In this document: piece by piece, positions 16,553-25,841 of the stretch
How the letters are laid out: each line of letters starts with the position of its first letter
Position numbering within the stretch: position 1 is the stretch's first letter
Assembly (NCBI RefSeq): GCF_902460355.1
Contig: NZ_CABPTO010000001.1
Span: 186,001 to 250,000, forward strand
DNA: 64,000 nt
Direction of reading: 5' to 3'
Source: Streptococcus sp. Marseille-P6264
Lineage (GTDB): Bacteria > Bacillota > Bacilli > Lactobacillales > Streptococcaceae
Made by a program: the position numbers and the translations under genes
The notes under the pieces: model-generated
What the model was told of the DNA's origin: nothing
The model's database searches: none
What the model saw: only the letters and a program-made list of their open reading frames with translations

Positions 16553-17467
16553 ATGACAGAACTCAAATTACAAGAGTATCAGTTTGGGGAAATGAAGCTG
16601 ACTTGGTTGCGTGGAGCGGATAAGCTCACAGATGCAGGTACCTTATTTGGCCCTGTACCAAAGGTTGTTTGGTCGCGTTATTATCCAACAACAGAAGAAA
16701 ATATGATGGCTGAACTGACAGATCCGATTTTGATTCAATACAAGGGGCAGAATTATTTAATTGATGCGAGTTTTGATACGGCTAAGCTGTCTGATAAACA
16801 ACGCCGCAATCTAGGTATTCTTTCTGAGAGCCGTGTTGAAGAAAGTTTGGCTCTCTTGGGATTAAAACCGGAAGATATTTCCCATATTTTAATGACGCAC
16901 ATGCACCATGATCACTCTGGCGGTTTGACTAGAATAGATGAAAACAATCAGCTTGTTTCAAAATTCCCAAATGCAAAGATTTTTGTAAATGAGATAGAAT
17001 GGTACGAAATGAGAAATCCCAATAGTCGGACAAGGGGAACTTATCTGAAGGAAAATTGGGAGCCAATCCAGGATCAGGTTGAAACCTTTACTGAATATCT
17101 GAACGTCATTCCAGAAATTCAAATGGTTCATACAGGCGGTCACAGTAACGGTCACAGCATCATCTTACTCAAACAGGGCGAGGAAACCATGATTCATATG
17201 GCTGATCTGGTGTTGACTCATGCCCATCGGAAACCCCTATGGGTTGCTGCGGTAGATGATTATCCAATGCGTTCAATCGTAGCTAAGGACAAATGGCTCA
17301 ATGAAGCTTTTGAAAACCACTATAAGTTTTTCTTTTACCACGATCAATTTTTCGCAGTTGCTGAGTTTGATCAGACTGGCGAGGAATTTGTTGATTATGT
17401 GACTAGGATTCGTGAACCGCGAGTTCCATTCACCGATAAACAGGATCGCAAACCGTCATTTTTATAA
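16553..17467 (+). CDS. Metallo-beta-lactamase-fold hydrolase, YtnP-like lactonase
   Basis: 304 residues. The zinc motif HxHxDH is intact (His116, His118, Asp120, His121 in 'THMHHDHSGG'); further ligands are in 'VHTGGHSNGHS' and the Asp of 'HMADLVLTH'. The N-terminus ('LTWLRGADKLTDAGTLFGPV' region with 'PKVVWSRYYP') resembles Bacillus YtnP, described as a lactonase that quenches quorum signals. By context it could instead hydrolyse a lactone or thioester of the acyl-CoA pathway. It ends the LysR operon, and a terminator follows. Confidence 0.85.
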   Translation: MTELKLQEYQFGEMKLTWLRGADKLTDAGTLFGPVPKVVWSRYYPTTEENMMAELTDPILIQYKGQNYLIDASFDTAKLSDKQRRNLGILSESRVEESLALLGLKPEDISHILMTHMHHDHSGGLTRIDENNQLVSKFPNAKIFVNEIEWYEMRNPNSRTRGTYLKENWEPIQDQVETFTEYLNVIPEIQMVHTGGHSNGHSIILLKQGEETMIHMADLVLTHAHRKPLWVAAVDDYPMRSIVAKDKWLNEAFENHYKFFFYHDQFFAVAEFDQTGEEFVDYVTRIREPRVPFTDKQDRKPSFL

Positions 17468-17475
17468 GAATAGAG

Positions 17476-17516
17476 AATCGCTTCTGTCAGTTTGAGGGAG
17501 CGATTTTACTATTTTA
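17476..17516 (+). terminator. Terminator after the lactonase gene
   Basis: AATCGCT (17476-17482) pairs with AGCGATT (17499-17505), then a T-rich tail. Confidence 0.65.
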
Positions 17517-17532
17517 TTCTCTATTTTTTTGG

Positions 17533-17538
17533 TATAAT
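17533..17538 (+). promoter_or_regulatory. -10 box for rbgA
   Basis: Perfect TATAAT 35 bases before the rbgA start. No convincing -35. Confidence 0.5.
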
Positions 17539-17572
17539 GAGATACTAGAAGATTGTAAGAAAGAGGTTTTTA

Positions 17573-18424
17573 ATGGCAACGATTCAATGGTTTCCGGGGC
17601 ACATGTCCAAGGCTCGGAGACAGGTTCAAGAAAGTATTAAATTTGTAGATTTTGTGACGATTTTGGTAGATGCGAGGCTGCCTCTATCCAGTCAAAATCC
17701 TATGTTGACCAAAATTGTTGGGGACAAGCCTAAGTTGCTGATTTTAAATAAGGCCGACTTAGCGGATCCAAACTTAACCAAGGAATGGCAGGCCTATTTT
17801 GAAAGTCAGGGGATCAAAACCTTGGCCATTAACTCTAAGGAGCAATCTGCAGTCAAAAAAGTGACCGAAGCAGCTAAGAAATTGATGGCTGATAAGCTCG
17901 CTCGCCAGCGAGAAAGAGGAATTCAAATTGAGACTCTGCGAACTATGATTATCGGGATTCCCAATGCTGGAAAGTCAACGCTGATGAATCGGCTAGCTGG
18001 TAAGAAAATCGCAATAGTCGGCAATAAACCAGGGGTCACCAAAGGTCAGCAGTGGCTCAAGTCCAATAAGGATTTGGAAATTCTAGATACACCGGGGATT
18101 CTTTGGCCCAAATTTGAAGATGAAATGGTGGCTTTGAAACTCGCTTTGACGGGTGCTATCAAGGACAATTTGCTGCCCATGGACGAAGTTACTATTTTTG
18201 GACTCAATTATTTCAAAGAGCATTATCCTAAGGCACTGCAGGAGCGCTTTGAGCAGCTGGATTTAGAGCTGGAAGCGCCAGACATGATTATGGATATGAC
18301 GCAGAAACTAGGCTTTAGAGAGGACTACGATCGCTTTTACAGTCTCTTTGTCAAGGAAGTGCGTGATGGCCGCTTAGGACGTTATACACTGGATGGTCTG
18401 GAGGAATTGGATGGCCACGATTAA
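17573..18424 (+). CDS. rbgA: Ribosome biogenesis GTPase RbgA (YlqF)
   Basis: Helps the last steps of 50S ribosomal subunit assembly. 283 residues, a circularly permuted GTPase: the G4 motif 'NKAD' comes first (residues 59-62), then G1 'GIPNAGKST' (about 127-135), G2 and G3 'DTPG' (about 168-171). The N-terminal 'WFPGHMSKA' is diagnostic. AGAGG ribosome binding site. The rnhB start lies inside its 3' end (14-base overlap). Confidence 0.97.
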   Translation: MATIQWFPGHMSKARRQVQESIKFVDFVTILVDARLPLSSQNPMLTKIVGDKPKLLILNKADLADPNLTKEWQAYFESQGIKTLAINSKEQSAVKKVTEAAKKLMADKLARQRERGIQIETLRTMIIGIPNAGKSTLMNRLAGKKIAIVGNKPGVTKGQQWLKSNKDLEILDTPGILWPKFEDEMVALKLALTGAIKDNLLPMDEVTIFGLNYFKEHYPKALQERFEQLDLELEAPDMIMDMTQKLGFREDYDRFYSLFVKEVRDGRLGRYTLDGLEELDGHD

Positions 18425-19178
18425 GGAAATCCAAGAGCAGTTGGCTCAAGTATCTGACTTGCAGGATCCGCTTTTTCAGGATTTGAAGCAGGATGAGCGG
18501 AGCGGTGTTCAAAAACTGCTACTCAAGCGCCAAAAAGAAATTCAAGCAGAGCTAGATGAAGATTTACGCCTGGAGTACATGCTGCGCTATGAAAAAGAAC
18601 TCTACAATCAAGGCTTCCAAGCCCTTGCTGGCATTGATGAAGTCGGACGAGGTCCCTTAGCTGGTCCAGTAGTCGCAGCAGCAGTCATTCTGCCTCCTAA
18701 CTGCAAAATCAAGGGGCTGAATGACAGTAAAAAGATTCCCAAGAAAAAGCATGAGGCAATTTATCAAGCGGTGCTAGATCAGGCCTTAGCCGTTGGTTTG
18801 GGCATTATGGATAATCAAACGATTGACCGAGTCAATATTTATGAAGCGACCAAGCTAGCCATGTTAGAAGCTGTAGCCCAGCTCAAGATTAAGCCAGATT
18901 ACCTCTTGATTGACGCGATGAAGTTAGACTTGCCCTTGCCTCAGCAGTCCATTATTAAGGGCGATGCCAATTCCCTGTCCATCGCTGCGGCTTCTATCGT
19001 AGCCAAGGTGACGAGGGACAAGATGATGGCGGATTTTGATCAGATTTATCCGGGCTATGACTTTGCCCAGAATGCTGGTTATGGCACCAAGCTACATCTG
19101 GAAGGCTTGGAAAAATACGGTATCACACCGATTCACCGCCGAAGCTTTGAACCGATTAAATCCATGATAAATTCATAA
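18411..19178 (+). CDS. rnhB: Ribonuclease HII
   Basis: Removes ribonucleotides and RNA primers from DNA. 255 residues. The catalytic '[15 protein letters not shown]' gives Asp-Glu, and further acidic residues are in 'LNDSKK' and '[10 protein letters not shown]'. The start is ATG 18411 with GAGGA seven bases before it, inside rbgA; the ATG-like codon at 18393 has no such site. Coupled with rbgA as in other streptococci. Confidence 0.96.
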   Translation: MATIKEIQEQLAQVSDLQDPLFQDLKQDERSGVQKLLLKRQKEIQAELDEDLRLEYMLRYEKELYNQGFQALAGIDEVGRGPLAGPVVAAAVILPPNCKIKGLNDSKKIPKKKHEAIYQAVLDQALAVGLGIMDNQTIDRVNIYEATKLAMLEAVAQLKIKPDYLLIDAMKLDLPLPQQSIIKGDANSLSIAAASIVAKVTRDKMMADFDQIYPGYDFAQNAGYGTKLHLEGLEKYGITPIHRRSFEPIKSMINS

Positions 19179-19207
19179 GAAATCCTAATCGTTATGAGGA
19201 AATAAGT

Positions 19208-19771
19208 ATGATTAGTGAATACCAAAAAATGATTGCAGGAGAGAACTACAGCCCTCAAGATCCTGAATTGAGAGCATTGGCTGCTCGCTCGAGAGATTTT
19301 CAGTATCGTTTTAACCAAGAACGAGATATTGAAAAACGTAGTGCTATCGTCAAGGAGTGGTTTGGCAGTACAGGGGAGAATCTTTGGTTGCATCCAGATT
19401 TGGTCTGTGATTATGGAGTTAACATTCACTTAGGGGAGAATTTTTATTCCAACTGGAATCTGACCATGCTGGATGTCTGTCCTATTACCATTGGAAAGAA
19501 TGCCATGCTGGGGCCCAATTGCCAGTTTCTGACGCCGCTGCATCCCCTTGATCCAGTGGAACGAAATTCCGGTATTGAATACGGGGCGCCCATTAAGATC
19601 GGTGACAATTTCTGGGCTGGTGGTGGTGTAACCATTCTACCAGGCGTGACGCTAGGAGATAATGTCGTAGTTGGAGCAGGTGCAGTGGTGACTAAATCAT
19701 TCGGCGATAACCTAGTCCTGGCCGGCAATCCTGCTAAGATTATTAAGGAAATTCCTGTTCATGAAGAATAG
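19208..19771 (+). CDS. maa: Maltose/galactoside O-acetyltransferase-like (LbH repeat) protein
   Basis: 187 residues. N-terminal maltose acetyltransferase cap ('EYQKMIAGENYSPQDPELRAL') then a left-handed beta-helix of hexapeptide repeats ('FWAGGGVTILPGVTLGDNVVVGAG', about residues 138-161), ending 'NPAKIIKEI'. The active His is in 'LTPLHPLD' (near 118). Acetylates a sugar or nodulation-factor-like acceptor using acetyl-CoA. It follows rnhB by 29 bases. Confidence 0.88.
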   Translation: MISEYQKMIAGENYSPQDPELRALAARSRDFQYRFNQERDIEKRSAIVKEWFGSTGENLWLHPDLVCDYGVNIHLGENFYSNWNLTMLDVCPITIGKNAMLGPNCQFLTPLHPLDPVERNSGIEYGAPIKIGDNFWAGGGVTILPGVTLGDNVVVGAGAVVTKSFGDNLVLAGNPAKIIKEIPVHEE

Positions 19772-19815
19772 AAGAACTCAACCATTTTTCAATAATTAAT
19801 CGAATAAGAAACAAG

Positions 19816-19839
19816 GAACTGTATTGCAGTTCTTTTTTT
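19816..19839 (+). terminator. Terminator before dprA
   Basis: GAACTG and CAGTTC arms around TATTG, then T7. Confidence 0.75.
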
Positions 19840-19848
19840 GAACTTTTT

Positions 19849-19856
19849 TACGAATA
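19849..19856 (+). promoter_or_regulatory. Combox (SigX/ComX promoter) of dprA
   Basis: TACGAATA, the exact consensus of the streptococcal late-competence promoter, behind a T-rich tract (19843-19849). It lies 20 bases before the dprA ATG. A related CGAATAAGAAA occurs 50 bases upstream at 19801. Confidence 0.85.
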
Positions 19857-19875
19857 AGAAAGTGAGGTGATAAAA

Positions 19876-20718
19876 ATGAATAATTTTGAAATTTATAAAA
19901 TGAAAAAAGCTGGCTTGACCAATCAACAGGTCTTAAATATCTTGAGGTATGCAGAAAATAAAGAGGGAGAGTTATCTTTGCGAGACAAGGCAGTCGTCTC
20001 TGAGTGCCGCAATCCCGCACTCTTTATGGAAAAGTACAGACGATTAGACTTAACATTGTTGAAAGAAGAATTTGAACTTTTCCCGTCCTTTTCAATCTTG
20101 GATGATGTATATCCTTGGGATTTATGTGAGATTTATGATGCTCCGACTTTGCTATTTTATCAAGGAAATTTAAATTTGCTAGAAATGCCTAAGATAGCCA
20201 TTGTCGGTAGTCGAGACAGCAGTAAGCAGGGCAATGCTGCTGTGCAGAAAATCATTAAGGAGTTGAATAATGAGCTGGTTATCGTCAGCGGGCTGGCTCG
20301 TGGGATTGATACCGTGTCCCACATGGCTGCCCTGCAAAGTGGTGGCCAAACTATTGCTGTTATTGGGACGGGGCTAGATGTCTTCTATCCCAAGGCCAAT
20401 CAAAAACTGCAGGCTTATATTGGCAAAAATCATTTATTGCTGACGGAGTATGGGCCGGGTGAGCAACCCTTGAAATTCCATTTTCCAGAGCGAAATCGTA
20501 TCATCGCTGGTCTCTGCCGAGGAGTCATTGTGGCGGAAGCCAAGATGCGCTCAGGCAGTCTGATTACCTGTGAGCGGGCAATGGAAGAGGGGCGGGATGT
20601 CTTTGCCATTCCAGGGTCCATTTTGGATGGAAAATCGGACGGTTGTCATCATTTGATTCAAGAGGGTGCAAAGTGCATCACATCAGGTTCTGACGTCCTT
20701 TCTGAGTTTAAATTTTAA
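19876..20718 (+). CDS. dprA: DNA processing protein DprA
   Basis: Binds incoming single-stranded DNA during transformation and loads RecA; in pneumococcus it also shuts off competence. 280 residues. Rossmann-type DNA-binding domain with 'AIVGSRDSSKQG' (about 108-119), 'VSGLARGIDTVSH', 'AVIGTGLDVFYP' and 'MRSGSLIT'. The ATG 19876 is chosen over GTG 19867 because the GTG is part of the ribosome binding site AGTGAGGTG. The combox just upstream indicates expression only in competence. Confidence 0.96.
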   Translation: MNNFEIYKMKKAGLTNQQVLNILRYAENKEGELSLRDKAVVSECRNPALFMEKYRRLDLTLLKEEFELFPSFSILDDVYPWDLCEIYDAPTLLFYQGNLNLLEMPKIAIVGSRDSSKQGNAAVQKIIKELNNELVIVSGLARGIDTVSHMAALQSGGQTIAVIGTGLDVFYPKANQKLQAYIGKNHLLLTEYGPGEQPLKFHFPERNRIIAGLCRGVIVAEAKMRSGSLITCERAMEEGRDVFAIPGSILDGKSDGCHHLIQEGAKCITSGSDVLSEFKF

Positions 20719-20748
20719 AATAAGTTTTCCTATAGAAATAGTTACGAG

Positions 20749-20777
20749 TTGACATCTCTCAAAAAATAGTTTAAACT
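20749..20777 (+). promoter_or_regulatory. Promoter of topA
   Basis: TTGACA at 20749-20754, 17-base spacer, TAAACT at 20772-20777, then AGAAGGTG before topA. Confidence 0.75.
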
Positions 20778-20811
20778 CTATGAGATTTATTTCTTATAGA
20801 AGGTGTCTAAT

Positions 20812-22896
20812 TTGGTAACAAAAACAAAGAAAAAGTCTGCGGTCAAGAAGAATCTTGTCATCGTAGAATCGCCTGCCAAGGCAAAAACAATAGAAAAATA
20901 TCTGGGGCGAAACTATAAGGTTCTAGCCAGTGTGGGGCATATTCGCGACCTGAAAAAGTCTACCATGTCCATCGATTTTGAGAACAACTACGAGCCACAA
21001 TACATCAATATTCGTGGTAAAGGTCCTTTGATTAATGATTTGAAAAAAGAAGCCAAGAAAGCCAAGCAAGTCTTTCTAGCAAGTGACCCGGACCGCGAAG
21101 GAGAAGCTATTTCTTGGCATCTGGCTCACATTCTCGATCTAGATGAAAAAGAGAAAAACCGCGTCGTTTTCAACGAAATTACCAAAGATGCGGTAAAGAA
21201 TGCTTTTAAAGAGCCACGTCAGATTGATATGGATTTGGTCAATGCCCAGCAGGCTCGTCGGGTTCTGGACCGCTTGGTTGGTTATTCCATTTCACCTATT
21301 CTTTGGAAGAAAGTCAAAAAAGGCCTGTCAGCTGGTCGGGTGCAGTCTGTCGCCCTCAAGCTGATTATCGACCGTGAAAATGAAATCAACGCCTTCAAAC
21401 CGGAAGAATACTGGACAATTGACGGAACCTTCAAGAAAGGAACTCGTCAATTTCAAGCTAGCTTTTATGGTATGAATGGCAAGAAGATGAAGTTGACCAA
21501 CAACGATGAGGTCAAAGAAGTTCTGTCTCACCTCAAGGGTGATGACTTTACTGTCGACAGCATTGAAAAGAAGGAGCGCCGACGCAATGCTCCACTGCCC
21601 TACACGACTTCCTCTATGCAGCAGGATGCCGCTAATAAGATTAATTTCCGAACTCGTAAGACCATGATGGTGGCCCAGCAGCTCTATGAGGGGATTAATA
21701 TTGGTTCTGGCGTACAAGGTCTTATTACCTATATGCGTACCGACTCGACTCGCATCAGTCCTGTGGCTCAAAATGAAGCAGCAAGCTTTATTACGGATAA
21801 ATTTGGTGCTAAATATTCCAAACATGGCAGCAAGGCTAAGAACGCTTCTGGCGCTCAAGATGCCCATGAGGCCATTCGTCCTTCCAGCGTCTTCAATACA
21901 CCAGAAAGCATTGCAAAATATCTGGATAAGGATCAGCTTAAGCTTTATACGCTGATCTGGAACCGTTTTGTAGCCAGCCAAATGACAGCAGCAGTCTTTG
22001 ATACAATGAATGTTAAGCTGGAGCAAAATGGTGTCCAATTTGCTGCCAACGGTAGTCAGGTCAAGTTTGATGGCTATCTGGCTATTTATAACGACTCTGA
22101 CAAGAATAAAATGCTGCCGGATATGGAAAAGGGTGATAAAGTCAAACGTGTCAATACCAATCCAGAACAGCACTTTACCCAGCCACCTGCTCGTTATTCT
22201 GAAGCAACTCTCATCAAAACTTTAGAAGAAAATGGTGTTGGTCGTCCGTCTACCTATGCACCGACCATTGAAACCATTCAGAAACGCTACTATGTTAAGC
22301 TGGTTTCCAAGCGCTTTGAGCCGACGGAACTAGGTGAGATTGTCAATTCATTGATTGTCGAATTCTTCCCGGACATCGTGAATGTGAAATTCACAGCCGA
22401 AATGGAAGCAAAACTGGATGATGTAGAAGTTGGCAAAGAGCAGTGGCAGAAAATTATTGACGAATTTTACAAACCTTTTGAAAAGGAAGTGGCTAAAGCT
22501 GAGTCTGAGATGGAGAAAATCCAAATCAAGGATGAGCCAGCCGGTTTTGACTGTGAGGTCTGTGGTAGTCCGATGGTCATTAAGTTGGGGCGATTTGGCA
22601 AGTTCTACGCCTGCAGCAATTTCCCAGACTGTCGTCATACTCAAGCTATTGTCAAGGAAATCGGCGTGACCTGCCCGCAGTGTCAGAAAGGTCAAGTTAT
22701 CGAGCGTAAGACTAAGCGAAATCGCATTTTCTACGGCTGTGATCGTTATCCTGACTGTGATTTCACATCTTGGGATAAGCCCGTTGGGCGCAACTGTCCA
22801 AAATGCGATCATTATCTGATTGAAAAGAAAGTTCGTGGTGGCGGCAAGCAAGTGGTCTGCAGCAATGGTGACTATCAAGAAGAAAAAGTGAAATAG
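20812..22896 (+). CDS. topA: DNA topoisomerase I
   Basis: Relaxes negative supercoils. 694 residues from the TTG at 20812. Toprim domain with '[17 protein letters not shown]' near the N-terminus and '[13 protein letters not shown]' (Asp-x-Asp), catalytic Tyr307 in '[10 protein letters not shown]', and C-terminal Cys4-type zinc ribbons ('[21 protein letters not shown]' region and two more up to the end). The TTG start fits AGAAGGTG at 20798; a GTG at 20803 in the same frame is the alternative but falls in the binding site. dprA-topA order is usual in streptococci. Confidence 0.97.
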   Translation: MVTKTKKKSAVKKNLVIVESPAKAKTIEKYLGRNYKVLASVGHIRDLKKSTMSIDFENNYEPQYINIRGKGPLINDLKKEAKKAKQVFLASDPDREGEAISWHLAHILDLDEKEKNRVVFNEITKDAVKNAFKEPRQIDMDLVNAQQARRVLDRLVGYSISPILWKKVKKGLSAGRVQSVALKLIIDRENEINAFKPEEYWTIDGTFKKGTRQFQASFYGMNGKKMKLTNNDEVKEVLSHLKGDDFTVDSIEKKERRRNAPLPYTTSSMQQDAANKINFRTRKTMMVAQQLYEGINIGSGVQGLITYMRTDSTRISPVAQNEAASFITDKFGAKYSKHGSKAKNASGAQDAHEAIRPSSVFNTPESIAKYLDKDQLKLYTLIWNRFVASQMTAAVFDTMNVKLEQNGVQFAANGSQVKFDGYLAIYNDSDKNKMLPDMEKGDKVKRVNTNPEQHFTQPPARYSEATLIKTLEENGVGRPSTYAPTIETIQKRYYVKLVSKRFEPTELGEIVNSLIVEFFPDIVNVKFTAEMEAKLDDVEVGKEQWQKIIDEFYKPFEKEVAKAESEMEKIQIKDEPAGFDCEVCGSPMVIKLGRFGKFYACSNFPDCRHTQAIVKEIGVTCPQCQKGQVIERKTKRNRIFYGCDRYPDCDFTSWDKPVGRNCPKCDHYLIEKKVRGGGKQVVCSNGDYQEEKVK

Positions 22897-22952
22897 TTTT
22901 TTACATAATTTATATTACGTGAAATATTTTTCTGAAGAAGAGGTGCAGTTTT

Positions 22953-23447
22953 ATGATGGATAAATTTGCAGAGTTTCTTAAAATCGCGTCTCAACTGAAC
23001 AAGATGGGAATTGTTCCACTTCTGATGGGTTCTCTAGGTCTGGAGCAGGTTACTGGACAAGACTGGCAAGCGCGGGATATCGACATTCACGTTCATGGCG
23101 ATGAGCGTGGCTGGGAAGCACCTGATGAAGAGCGTATTTACGATATGGACAAGATTGAACCTATGATGGAGCGCTTGAGCTATCGTTTGGTCGACCTGCA
23201 CGAACATGAATTTCAAAAAGAAGGCTTGTCTGTTGAGTTTGGGGTCATGGAAACTTTGGAGTCCTTTTCAGGTGTGCCAATAGCGGAGCTGACTCGGAGA
23301 GAAGTGGAAGGTGTGGAATTTCTACTGCCGACTCCAGAGCAATTTCTGGCGATCTACCGTGCCTCTTCTCAAGATTCTTACCGAAATGATAATAACAATC
23401 ATAAGGATTTTGCTAAGATTGCTTATTTAGAAAAAATGACAAAATGA
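22953..23447 (+). CDS. Nucleotidyltransferase-like protein
   Basis: 164 residues. 'VPLLMGSLGLEQVTGQDWQARDIDIHVHG' (about 21-49) has the Gly-Ser followed by Asp-x-Asp pattern of the nucleotidyltransferase fold (as in MNT antitoxin-type or lincosamide nucleotidyltransferases). The C-terminal 'NHKDFAKIAYLE' is also seen in such proteins. Whether it is active is not clear, since the second glycine-serine is 'GSLGLE'. No HEPN partner gene is next to it. The ribosome binding site GAAGAGGTG fits ATG 22953. Confidence 0.65.
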   Translation: MMDKFAEFLKIASQLNKMGIVPLLMGSLGLEQVTGQDWQARDIDIHVHGDERGWEAPDEERIYDMDKIEPMMERLSYRLVDLHEHEFQKEGLSVEFGVMETLESFSGVPIAELTRREVEGVEFLLPTPEQFLAIYRASSQDSYRNDNNNHKDFAKIAYLEKMTK

Positions 23448-23449
23448 TG

Positions 23450-23481
23450 GACAGCCAGGAATCCTCCTGTCTGTCTTTTTT
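23450..23481 (+). terminator. Terminator before trmFO
   Basis: GACAGCCAGGA and TCCTGTCTGTC pair (one mismatch) around ATCC, then T6. Placed right after the previous stop. Confidence 0.85.
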
Positions 23482-23494
23482 ACTATCTTTTTGT

Positions 23495-23500
23495 TATAAT
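23495..23500 (+). promoter_or_regulatory. -10 box for trmFO
   Basis: Perfect TATAAT 41 bases before the ATG; no convincing -35. Confidence 0.45.
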
Positions 23501-23540
23501 GGTCAGAGTGAAAATCTAGAAATATCTAAGGGAGAGTATC

Positions 23541-24875
23541 ATGTCATCATCCTATATCAATGTTATCGGAGCTGGTCTTGCGGGCAGTGAAGCGGCTTAC
23601 CAGATTGCCAAGCGCGGAATCCCAGTCAAACTCTATGAAATGCGGGGCGTCAAGTCGACTCCTCAGCACAAAACTGCAGACTTTGCAGAACTGGTCTGCT
23701 CTAACTCCCTGCGAGGAGATGCGTTGACCAATGCAGTTGGTCTGCTCAAGGAAGAAATGAGACGGTTGGACTCAGTCATCTTAAAGTCGGCAGAAGCGAC
23801 TCGGGTGCCAGCGGGTGGTGCTCTAGCGGTTGATAGAGAAGGTTTTTCTCAGATGGTAACGGAGCAAGTGACCAATCATCCATTGATTGAAGTCATTCGT
23901 GAGGAAATCACTGAAATTCCAGAGGATGCCATCACAGTCATTGCTACAGGGCCTTTGACCAGCGATGCGCTAGCAGAAAAAATTCACGCGCTCAATGGGG
24001 GCCACGGCTTTTATTTCTACGATGCAGCAGCGCCAATCATCGATGTCAATACCATTGATATGACCAAGGTCTATCTTAAATCCCGCTATGACAAGGGCGA
24101 AGCAGCTTATCTCAATGCGCCCATGACCAAGCAAGAATTTATGGATTTCCATGATGCTTTGGTCAATGCGGAGGAAGCACCGCTTAATTCCTTTGAAAAA
24201 GAAAAATACTTTGAAGGCTGTATGCCTATTGAAGTCATGGCTAAGCGAGGGATTAAAACCATGCTTTATGGACCGATGAAGCCGGTTGGTTTAGAATATC
24301 CAGATGACTACCAAGGGCCTCGTGACGGAGATTTTAAGACGCCATACGCTGTGGTGCAGCTTCGTCAGGATAATGCTGCAGGCAGCCTTTACAACATAGT
24401 CGGCTTCCAGACCCATCTCAAGTGGGGCGAGCAAAAGCGAGTCTTTCAGATGATTCCTGGCCTTGAGAATGCAGAATTTGTCCGCTATGGTGTCATGCAC
24501 CGCAACTCCTATATGGACTCTCCAAATCTGCTGGAACAGACTTTCCGCTCTAAGAAACAGTCCAATCTTTTCTTTGCTGGACAAATGACGGGTGTCGAAG
24601 GCTATGTTGAGTCTGCGGCTTCTGGTCTAGTGGCAGGTATCAATGCCGCTCGACTCTTCAATGGAGAAGAAGCACTTGTTTTTCCAGAAACAACAGCAAT
24701 CGGTAGTCTGCCGCATTATATCACTCACGCTGATAGCAAGCATTTCCAACCGATGAATGTCAATTTCGGTATTATCAAAGAGCTTGAAGGTCCTCGGATT
24801 CGTGATAAGAAAGAGCGTTATGAGAAGATTGCTGAGCGTGCCTTGCAAGATTTACAGCCTTATTTGGATAAATAA
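23541..24875 (+). CDS. trmFO: Folate-dependent tRNA (uracil-54) C5-methyltransferase
   Basis: Makes ribothymidine at position 54 of tRNA with methylene-THF and FADH2, instead of SAM. 444 residues. N-terminal FAD motif '[19 protein letters not shown]' (7-25), '[11 protein letters not shown]' and the conserved Cys in '[10 protein letters not shown]', and the GidA-like '[19 protein letters not shown]' in the last third. GGGAGAG precedes the ATG. Ordinary streptococcal gene in its usual place after topA. Confidence 0.96.
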   Translation: MSSSYINVIGAGLAGSEAAYQIAKRGIPVKLYEMRGVKSTPQHKTADFAELVCSNSLRGDALTNAVGLLKEEMRRLDSVILKSAEATRVPAGGALAVDREGFSQMVTEQVTNHPLIEVIREEITEIPEDAITVIATGPLTSDALAEKIHALNGGHGFYFYDAAAPIIDVNTIDMTKVYLKSRYDKGEAAYLNAPMTKQEFMDFHDALVNAEEAPLNSFEKEKYFEGCMPIEVMAKRGIKTMLYGPMKPVGLEYPDDYQGPRDGDFKTPYAVVQLRQDNAAGSLYNIVGFQTHLKWGEQKRVFQMIPGLENAEFVRYGVMHRNSYMDSPNLLEQTFRSKKQSNLFFAGQMTGVEGYVESAASGLVAGINAARLFNGEEALVFPETTAIGSLPHYITHADSKHFQPMNVNFGIIKELEGPRIRDKKERYEKIAERALQDLQPYLDK

Positions 24876-24911
24876 TCTATTTTCTATCATTATCTAATAA
24901 AAATCATTAAA

Positions 24912-24937
24912 AAGTTAGGAATTTCCTAACTTTTTTG
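24912..24937 (+). terminator. Terminator after trmFO
   Basis: AAGTTAGGAA and TTCCTAACTT form a near-perfect palindrome, then T6. Confidence 0.85.
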
Positions 24938-24990
24938 CTTAATTTGTGATATAATAAATAAAAATTTTGAAAATAGAAAGTTTTCTGAAA

Positions 24991-25815
24991 ATGAATAAAT
25001 CCTATTTCTATCTTGATATGAAAACTCATGAGTTGGTGGTTCCTTACACCAAACAAAAACGGCGCGTGCGAGTGCTGCTCCCTAAAAATTATGAACAAGA
25101 TACTAAAAAGACCTATCCTGTCGTCTATTTTCATGATGGACAAAATGTCCTCTATAGCAAGGAGTCTTTCAGTGGGCATTCTTGGAAAGTGATTCCGACA
25201 ATCAAACGTAATCCTGATATTGAAAAAATGATAGTCGTGGCTATTGACAATGATGGACCACGACGGATGGATGAGTATTCTGCTTGGAAGTTTCAGGAGT
25301 CCAATATTCCTGGTGTCCAATTTGGCGGCAAGGGCACAGAGTACGCAGAGTTTGTCATGGATATCGTCAAACCTTTTATTGACGAAAACTATCGGACTAA
25401 GCCTGACCGCCATCATACGGCTATGATTGGTTCTTCATTGGGGGGCAATATTACCCAGTTTATCGGCATTGAATATCAGGATCAGGTCGGCTGTCTAGGT
25501 GTTTTTTCATCGGCCAACTGGCTCCACCAAGAGGCTTTTGACCGCTATATAGAACGCCAGAAGTTACATCCAGACCAGCGAGTTTTCATCTATGTTGGTA
25601 CGGAGGAAGCTGATGATACTGACAAGACCCTCATGGCAGGCAATATCAAACAAGCCTATATTGATTCTTCGCTCAGTTATTACCGTCAGCTGATTGCTGC
25701 TGGTGTGGTGCTGGACAATCTGCACATCAAAATCCAATCTGGAGCGATTCACAATGAAGTGGACTGGGCGGAAAATCTACCTGACTGTTTCCGCTTTATC
25801 AGTGAAAAGTGGTAG
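24991..25815 (+). CDS. Esterase family protein (alpha/beta hydrolase), first of pair
   Basis: 274 residues, esterase-D-like alpha/beta hydrolase. The nucleophile elbow is 'GSSLGGN' with Ser about residue 150; the N-terminal 'YPVVYFHDGQN' holds the oxyanion region, and 'SGAIHNEVDW' near the C-terminus gives the likely His. Cytoplasmic, no signal peptide. The start at ATG 24991 is preferred to TTG 24967. A CodY-like palindrome overlaps this ATG. The next two genes follow with 26- and 27-base gaps, forming an operon that I recall as conserved in pneumococcus. Confidence 0.85.
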   Translation: MNKSYFYLDMKTHELVVPYTKQKRRVRVLLPKNYEQDTKKTYPVVYFHDGQNVLYSKESFSGHSWKVIPTIKRNPDIEKMIVVAIDNDGPRRMDEYSAWKFQESNIPGVQFGGKGTEYAEFVMDIVKPFIDENYRTKPDRHHTAMIGSSLGGNITQFIGIEYQDQVGCLGVFSSANWLHQEAFDRYIERQKLHPDQRVFIYVGTEEADDTDKTLMAGNIKQAYIDSSLSYYRQLIAAGVVLDNLHIKIQSGAIHNEVDWAENLPDCFRFISEKW

Positions 25816-25841
25816 GAAAAGAAGCTAAAAGGAGAAAACAA

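Noticed and set aside
21328-22173. Long open frame on - opposite topA (281 codons)
   Set aside because: It mirrors a strongly coding + gene, lacks a ribosome binding site and has no family traits.
24979-24993. CodY-like palindrome AGTTTTCTGAAAATG over the first esterase start
   Set aside because: Two mismatches and partly made of the start codon context; too weak to list as a site.
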